A stretch of 10,465 nt of DNA from CAKSQF01 sp051868045 (lineage in GTDB: Bacteria > Bacillota > Clostridia > Oscillospirales > CAG-272). Where the stretch lies: the NCBI GenBank assembly GCA_051868045.1, contig JBJDZN010000014.1, positions 1-10,465 on the forward strand, in the 5' to 3' direction. Of the stretch, positions 6,868 through 10,465 are shown one piece after another (the stretch's first letter is position 1; each line of letters begins with the position of its first letter). The notes beneath the pieces were generated by a model. The model worked only from the letters and a program-made list of their open reading frames with translations. It did not search any database and had not been told where the DNA came from. The position numbers were made by a program, and so were the translations under genes.

Positions 6868-7985
6868 TCTTCCGACCCTGCCTTTCCCTGTCCAAACATT
6901 TCAACCGTTTCCTTATATTTGAGCTGCCCGGGCGGTGTTCTTGCGATTCTGACCCGATTGCCCGCTTCCCTCAGTTCATTTGCCTTTGCGGACAGCCTTG
7001 CGGGGTCAGTATCATCGGAATACAGGAGCAAAACGTCAAAATCATAGTCCACGGGTGTGGGATAGCAGGACAGAATCTCCCCTAAAAACAGGGCAAATCC
7101 CATGGCACCGATGGGTCTGTTGAATTTGCGCAGAAGCTTATCGTAACGACCGCCTGTCAGAACCGCCTTGGGACAACCCTTGACAAATCCCTGCAGAATC
7201 AGTCCGTAGTAGTAATCCAGATCGTTCTGAACCGTCAGATCCAGACGCAGGGAGGAGGCAAACTCCGATCCCGATAGATTGGCGTAAACCTGGGCAAGGT
7301 CGGAGACCGCCTTTTTCATGGGAGGCGTAACGGCAAGCTTGGCTGCCAGGTTCAAAGCATCGGCAAAACCGCCTCTGAAAAGAATCAATTCCGACAATCT
7401 GTCGATGTAGCTCTGCTCGACCCCATGCGCCATCAAAAAGGAGGCAAGCTCATGGGTATTGGCGGAACGAAGACAGTCCGCCACCAATTCCCTGTCGGTC
7501 GCCTTATCCACTGCCGCATAGTCCAAAAGTCCCGCCATGAATCCCGTATGGGACAGAGACAAGACAAAATCAGGATCTACGGCAGAAAGGCTTTTCGCCG
7601 CCAGAGTCACGATCTCCGCAGACTCGTAACGGTCCAGATTTCCGATGATTTCCACACCGATCTGACCGATTTCCCGAAAGGATTTCGAGGAACGGTCAGG
7701 ACGGTAGACATTCTCCCGATAGTACAGTTTTTCGGTATAGTCCCCGTCTGCCTTGGTATTCTTCACGATGGACAAAGTAACGTCAGGACGAAGGGCTAAC
7801 AGTTTTCCCCCCGGCTCGGTAAAGGTCAGCACCGATTGGCTGGTCAGAAAATTCTTATGATCGGCATAAAGAGCATACTCCTCAAACTTCTGCATGGTGT
7901 ACTTCTGATAGCCGTAGCTTTCGTACAACTCACGCAGAGTCAGATACAACTCCTCATCCTTTGGTAATCTGTTTATTGCATTCAT
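6861..7985 (-). CDS. hisZ: ATP phosphoribosyltransferase regulatory subunit (HisRS-like)
   Basis: HisZ is a paralogue of the class II histidyl-tRNA synthetase catalytic core that has no charging role. It assembles with short HisG and confers activation and histidine feedback inhibition. The 374-residue protein has the motif 2 region LALRPDVTLSIVK (63-75), the segment YYRENVYRPDRSSKSFREIGQIGVEIIG (88-115, typical F/REIGQ.GVE), and the VLTGGRYDKLL motif (275-285) resembling the HisRS histidine-binding motif. The ATG at 7985 follows GAAAGG at a long spacing of 11 bases, 18 bases after the yerC stop. A true HisRS would be longer, with an anticodon-binding domain; position directly before a short hisG makes HisZ the firm choice. 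Confidence 0.95.
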   Translation of the reverse strand: MNAINRLPKDEELYLTLRELYESYGYQKYTMQKFEEYALYADHKNFLTSQSVLTFTEPGGKLLALRPDVTLSIVKNTKADGDYTEKLYYRENVYRPDRSSKSFREIGQIGVEIIGNLDRYESAEIVTLAAKSLSAVDPDFVLSLSHTGFMAGLLDYAAVDKATDRELVADCLRSANTHELASFLMAHGVEQSYIDRLSELILFRGGFADALNLAAKLAVTPPMKKAVSDLAQVYANLSGSEFASSLRLDLTVQNDLDYYYGLILQGFVKGCPKAVLTGGRYDKLLRKFNRPIGAMGFALFLGEILSCYPTPVDYDFDVLLLYSDDTDPARLSAKANELREAGNRVRIARTPPGQLKYKETVEMFGQGKAGSEEC

Positions 7986-8003
7986 ATTGAAAAAAACCTT
8001 TCT

Positions 8004-8324
8004 CTACTCCAAATCTGACTGCTGATCATGATACCGCTTCAGAAGGATGCGGTATCCGCCGCTTCCGTACTGCATACAACGGGAAACACGGCTGAGAGTC
8101 GCTGCAGATATATCTGCTTTTGCGATAATGGTGTTGTAGGTCGCTCCGTCCAGAAGCATTCCGGCACTGGCTACTCTTCCTGCCATATGCTCGATTTCCT
8201 TGTCGGTACACATATCCTCAAAGAAAATCCGAAATTCCTCCTCACCCTTAAGGGATGCCAGTACCCGAAACAAATCGGCAACCTGATTTTTCTTTTCCTG
8301 ATCCTTATGATCACTCTCTGTCAT
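8004..8324 (-). CDS. yerC: YerC/YecD-type TrpR-family regulator, probable histidine operon repressor
   Basis: A 106-residue all-helical protein of the Trp repressor fold. The N-terminal half (about 13-60, including DLFRVLASLKGEEEFRIFFEDMCTDKEIEHMAGRV) matches the YerC/YecD subgroup of Bacillota. The helix-turn-helix spans about 61-86 (TYNTIIAKADISAATLSRVSR) and is followed by the conserved GSGGYR (87-92). As the first gene of the operon, with AAGGTGG 9 bases before the ATG (8334-8340), it is very likely a regulator of the genes it is transcribed with. From memory, comparative genomics has proposed a TrpR-family histidine regulator named HisR in Gram-positive bacteria, which fits this gene. 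The ligand (histidine or another signal) is not shown by the sequence. A TrpR-operator-like inverted repeat lies in the promoter, so autoregulation is inferred. Confidence 0.88.
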   Translation of the reverse strand: MTESDHKDQEKKNQVADLFRVLASLKGEEEFRIFFEDMCTDKEIEHMAGRVASAGMLLDGATYNTIIAKADISAATLSRVSRCMQYGSGGYRILLKRYHDQQSDLE

Positions 8325-8356
8325 AGTGCCATTCCACCTTTTAATTTGATGGTTCT

Positions 8357-8385
8357 ATTATACACTATCGCTTTAGTTTTGTAAA
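8357..8385 (-). promoter_or_regulatory. Promoter of the his operon
   Basis: On the minus strand, TTTACA (8385-8380) and a perfect TATAAT (8362-8357) are separated by exactly 17 bases, a near-consensus vegetative promoter. Initiation is expected near 8350, giving a leader of only about 26 bases before the yerC ATG. That leaves no room for a T-box, a leader peptide or an attenuator. An A/T-rich tract upstream (8389-8404) could act as an UP element. The -35 box lies inside the last codons of pcp. Confidence 0.85.
8364..8377 (-). promoter_or_regulatory. Candidate operator for the TrpR-family regulator (ACTA-N6-TAGT)
   Basis: The minus strand reads ACTAAAGCGATAGT, an inverted repeat with 4-base arms and a 6-base centre, lying wholly in the spacer between -35 and -10. 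The E. coli trp operator core ACTAGTTAACTAGT has the same arms and the same spacing. With a TrpR-family gene immediately downstream this is the best candidate binding site. A bound dimer would block RNA polymerase directly. The arms are short, so chance cannot be excluded from one sequence. Confidence 0.55.
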
Positions 8386-9020
8386 GTGCTTTTTGGCAAA
8401 AAAGGTGTAGAAATATTCGGGTTCTGAAGCAATATTTTTATGCAAATTTCCAGTGCGCAGGTGATCCGCTCAAGTTCCATAGACGGAAGATGGCAACGCC
8501 CGACTGTCTGGGAAGGCAGACAGGGAACATGGATAAATCCCGCAGGAACCTGCGAACCCTTGGTGCGGTACAGAAGGCAGTACATCAGCGTATTGCAGAC
8601 ATAGGTTCCGGCAGTAGTGGACAGTTCGGCAGGATAGCCTGCCTTGGTCAGGGCATCCACCATGTCAAAAACCGGCAAAGTCGAGAAGTATGCTGCAGGG
8701 TCATCCGGAATCACCGGTCGATTCCGACATATCACGCCGTCATTGTCGGCAGATCTGCCGTGCATCAGATTGATGGCAATCAGTTCGGGCGTGATTGCCT
8801 TTCTTCCCGCCGCCTGTCCCACTGAAATAATCCCATCCGGGCGGTGGAGAGCAATCAGCTCCTGCACCATGGTGTCCATTCGCTGATATGCCACGGGAAG
8901 TTCAACCTTGACCAGTTCAAAATCCCCGATTCGGTCGGGCAGCCCTTTTACCGCCTCAAAGGAAGGATTGACGGATTCTCCCCCAAAGGGGGAAAATCCG
9001 GTAAGAAGAACTTTATTCAT
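8373..9020 (-). CDS. pcp: Pyroglutamyl-peptidase I (pyrrolidone-carboxylate peptidase)
   Basis: A cytosolic cysteine peptidase (family C15) of 215 residues that removes N-terminal pyroglutamate from peptides. The N-terminus VLLTGFSPFGGESVNPS (4-20) is diagnostic. The catalytic triad is complete: E79 in AITPELIAIN, C142 in TYVCNTLMY, and H164 in GFIHVPCLP. Length matches the family. The start lies 17 bases after the alcohol dehydrogenase stop, but no proper ribosome binding site precedes it, so translation may depend on ribosomes leaving the upstream gene. The stop codon TAA (8375-8373) sits inside the his promoter spacer, and no terminator separates pcp from yerC. A functional link to histidine synthesis is not evident. 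Confidence 0.95.
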   Translation of the reverse strand: MNKVLLTGFSPFGGESVNPSFEAVKGLPDRIGDFELVKVELPVAYQRMDTMVQELIALHRPDGIISVGQAAGRKAITPELIAINLMHGRSADNDGVICRNRPVIPDDPAAYFSTLPVFDMVDALTKAGYPAELSTTAGTYVCNTLMYCLLYRTKGSQVPAGFIHVPCLPSQTVGRCHLPSMELERITCALEICIKILLQNPNISTPFLPKSTLQN

Positions 9021-9037
9021 AAGCAGAAGCTCAAATA

Positions 9038-10222
9038 TCAGTTGTCACGGCAGGCAAGGCGGTAGATTGCCTCAGCATCCGATTCCTTCAGATGGACGAA
9101 ACCGCCGGTTTCGCCGCCGTTCAGTCCCAGCGTCTTGACGCAATGGGGAATGCAGGAAGGATCAACACCAAGCTCTGCCATATTGGTAGGCATTCCGATG
9201 GATTTCAGGAAGGAACGGAATCTGCGGATTCCTTCAAGGGCAGTTGCCTTGGGATTCCGGAAATCCATAGGGACGCCCCAGACACGGGTCGCCCACTGGC
9301 AGAAACGGTTCAGATCGTGATCGCAGACATATTCCATCCATGCGGGCATAATGACGGCAAGTCCTGCGCCGTGGGCGCAGTCGTTGACCGAGGACAGTTC
9401 ATGCTCCAGCCAGTGAGAGTTCCAGTCCTGTTCTCTGCCCACACCGCAGATGTCGTTATGGGCAACCATTCCTGCCCACATGATATTGGCTCTCGCCTGA
9501 TAATCATGGGGATTAGCGATGACCTTGGGCGTCTCATGAATCATCGCCTGAAGCAGACCCTCACAAATGCGGTCGGTAGTCTCAACCTCAGGGGTATTGG
9601 TGAAATAACGCTCACAGACATGCGCCATGATGTCGGTGGCACCGCAGGCGGTCTGATAGGCAGGCAATGTCTCGGTCAGAGCCGGATTAAGAATTGAGAA
9701 TTTGGGGCGCAGACATTCGCCGCCGGTGGCACGCTTGAGCATTCCCTTTTCCTTGGTAATCACGCTGTCGGAGGAGCCCTCGGATCCTGCGGCGGCGATG
9801 GTCAGAACAACGCCGACCGGCAGTGCTGTTGCCGATTCGGTACGGCTGCGATCCTCATAGAAATCCCAGAAATCGCCGTCGTAACAGCTGCCCAGCGCAA
9901 TTGCCTTAGAGGAGTCGATGGAAGAGCCGCCGCCTACGGCGAGAATGAAGTCCACACCCTCCTTTTTGCACAGGTCGATGCCTTCATAAACCAGTCCGTC
10001 ACGGGGATTGGGCTGAACGCCGCCAAGTTCAACATACTGAATACCGTATGCCGAAAGCGACGCCTTCACCCGATCCAGCAGTCCGGAGCGAACCACAGAA
10101 CCGCCGCCGTAATGAATCAGAATCTTATGTCCGCCGAATTTTCGGACATATTTGCCCACCTCATTCTCGGTGTCCTTTCCAAATACAAAATAAGTGGGGC
10201 TGTAAAAAGTAAAGTTTGTCAT
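9038..10222 (-). CDS. Iron-containing (group III) alcohol dehydrogenase, BDH/YqhD-like
   Basis: A 394-residue NAD(P)-dependent alcohol or aldehyde oxidoreductase of the iron-containing family, related to clostridial butanol dehydrogenases and YqhD. The N-terminal nucleotide-binding part carries YGGGS (38-42), QPNPR (70-74) and the signature GGGSSIDSSKAIA (97-109). Metal ligands are D197 and H201 in GATDIMAHVCE, H270 in NSHWLEHELS and H284 in DCAHGAGLAV; the 14-residue distance between the last two matches YqhD H267/H281. The usual ATGSE segment reads AAGSE here (144-148), a mild deviation. GAAAGGA lies 8 bases before the ATG. It has its own promoter and probably carries pcp on the same transcript. 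The physiological substrate and NADH versus NADPH preference cannot be read from the sequence. Confidence 0.94.
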   Translation of the reverse strand: MTNFTFYSPTYFVFGKDTENEVGKYVRKFGGHKILIHYGGGSVVRSGLLDRVKASLSAYGIQYVELGGVQPNPRDGLVYEGIDLCKKEGVDFILAVGGGSSIDSSKAIALGSCYDGDFWDFYEDRSRTESATALPVGVVLTIAAAGSEGSSDSVITKEKGMLKRATGGECLRPKFSILNPALTETLPAYQTACGATDIMAHVCERYFTNTPEVETTDRICEGLLQAMIHETPKVIANPHDYQARANIMWAGMVAHNDICGVGREQDWNSHWLEHELSSVNDCAHGAGLAVIMPAWMEYVCDHDLNRFCQWATRVWGVPMDFRNPKATALEGIRRFRSFLKSIGMPTNMAELGVDPSCIPHCVKTLGLNGGETGGFVHLKESDAEAIYRLACRDN

Positions 10223-10266
10223 ATCAATATTCCTTTCAGAAAATCAAAAATCAAATTTGCAGATGA

Positions 10267-10294
10267 CGGAAAGACTGCCTTTCGCAGAATTCCG
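10267..10294 (-). promoter_or_regulatory. Stem-loop at the 5' end of the alcohol dehydrogenase leader
   Basis: In the mRNA sense, CGGAA and CTGC pair with GCAG and TTCCG around a GAAAG loop, separated by a small internal loop (TT against TCT). That is a two-part stem of nine base pairs. It begins within a few bases of the predicted transcription start near 10297, some 45 bases before the start codon. It could protect the 5' end of the message. No T-run follows, so it is not a terminator, and it does not match a riboswitch I recognise. Confidence 0.45.
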
Positions 10295-10303
10295 ATCGTT
10301 TTC

Positions 10304-10331
10304 ATTATACCATATTTTCCGTAAGTTTCAA
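10304..10331 (-). promoter_or_regulatory. Promoter of the alcohol dehydrogenase gene
   Basis: On the minus strand TTGAAA (10331-10326) is followed after 16 bases by TATAAT (10309-10304). A TGG just before the -10 box makes an extended -10 element. A-tracts upstream of the -35 box (10335-10350) resemble an UP element. The resulting leader is about 75 bases long. Confidence 0.82.
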
Positions 10332-10359
10332 GGGATTTTTGAATTTTTTTCCATCGGTG

Positions 10360-10374
10360 TGTGAAAATTTCACA
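10360..10374. promoter_or_regulatory. Perfect odd palindrome between two divergent promoters, candidate operator
   Basis: TGTGAAAATTTCACA is a perfect inverted repeat of 7-base arms around one central base. It lies 5 bases upstream of the -35 box of the plus-strand gene and 28 bases upstream of the -35 box of the alcohol dehydrogenase. It resembles a Rex site (TTGTGAA-N4-TTCACAA) and a CRP/FNR-type site (TGTGA-N6-TCACA), but its spacing is one base shorter than either. The regulator is therefore unknown. Confidence 0.6.
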
Positions 10375-10379
10375 GGGGC

Positions 10380-10408
10380 TTGCAATTTTCAAAAAGATGG
10401 TGTATAAT
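10380..10408 (+). promoter_or_regulatory. Promoter of the rightmost plus-strand gene
   Basis: TTGCAA (10380-10385) and a perfect TATAAT (10403-10408) are 17 bases apart, giving a predicted start near 10415 and a leader of about 23 bases before the ATG at 10438. It is divergent from the alcohol dehydrogenase promoter. Confidence 0.83.
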
Positions 10409-10437
10409 ACTCTCATCCGACCGATGGGGGAAATGTC

Positions 10438-10465
10438 ATGAAAGAAAATTATCAGAAAAAGTTGG
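10438..10465 (+). CDS. Start of an unidentified plus-strand gene (cut by right edge)
   Basis: Nine codons are visible, reading MKENYQKKL, and the gene continues beyond the window. The ATG follows a purine-rich GGGGGAAA (10426-10433) and a near-consensus promoter, so it is very likely real. An ATG at 10433 is excluded because it reaches a stop after two codons. Too little is visible to name a family. The shared intergenic palindrome makes a regulator or a redox-linked gene possible, but that is speculation. Confidence 0.6.

Noticed and set aside
6861..7985. Histidyl-tRNA synthetase (hisS) instead of hisZ
   Set aside because: The protein is only 374 residues, diverges in HisRS motifs and lies directly before a short-form hisG that requires HisZ.
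8325..8356. T-box riboswitch or histidine leader-peptide attenuator before the his operon
   Set aside because: The leader predicted from the near-consensus promoter is only about 26 bases, with no run of histidine codons, no specifier loop and no terminator hairpin.
8389..8404. Intrinsic terminator at the end of pcp (CTTTTT-GGCA-AAAAAG)
   Set aside because: The stem is almost entirely A-T, lies inside the pcp coding sequence, and is not followed by a T-run on the minus strand; it is better seen as an A/T-rich upstream promoter tract.
1..10465. Mobile element, CRISPR array, phage remnant or defence system
   Set aside because: No transposase or integrase reading, no repeated spacers, no long inverted repeats and no shift in base composition were seen; all space is filled by housekeeping metabolic genes.

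Overview
The window is dominated by one complete, tightly packed histidine biosynthesis operon. It is read on the minus strand, so right to left: yerC/hisR-like regulator, hisZ, hisG, hisD, hisC, hisB, hisH, hisA, hisF, hisIE. A short-form HisG with a separate HisZ, a YerC-type TrpR-family gene at the head of the operon, AGGA-type ribosome binding sites and near-consensus vegetative promoters (TTTACA/TTGAAA/TTGCAA with TATAAT) all suggest a Gram-positive Bacillota, most likely an anaerobic Clostridia member. Base composition looks roughly balanced and gives no sign of foreign DNA in any part. The genus cannot be named from this sequence.

Layout from right to left. At 10438-10465 the first codons of an unrecognised plus-strand gene are visible, with a good promoter. 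It is divergent from a minus-strand iron-containing alcohol dehydrogenase (9038-10222). The 215-base gap between them holds two promoters, a perfect 15-base odd palindrome and a 5'-leader stem-loop. Next come pyroglutamyl-peptidase I (pcp, 8373-9020), then the his operon (8324 down to 443), then the N-terminal third or less of a GH2 beta-galactosidase (403-1), cut by the left edge.

The his genes cover nine of the ten classical steps. HisG/HisZ make phosphoribosyl-ATP, HisIE performs the next two steps, HisA isomerises, HisF/HisH form imidazoleglycerol phosphate and AICAR, HisB dehydrates, HisC transaminates and HisD oxidises histidinol to histidine. The histidinol-phosphate phosphatase is not in the window. 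Junctions are ATGA overlaps (hisD/hisC, hisC/hisB), 7-8 base overlaps (hisZ/hisG, hisF/hisIE) or gaps of 1-27 bases, so coupled translation of one transcript is expected.

The most informative regulatory signal is at the operon promoter. The leader is only about 26 bases, too short for a T-box or a his attenuator. The 17-base spacer between -35 and -10 contains ACTA-N6-TAGT, the same arm sequence and spacing as the core of the E. coli TrpR operator, and the first gene of the operon encodes a TrpR-fold protein. This promoter also overlaps the 3' end of pcp. No mobile element, CRISPR array, tRNA or rRNA was seen. Apart from the regulatory observations this is an ordinary biosynthetic region, and I do not see a new multi-gene system in it.
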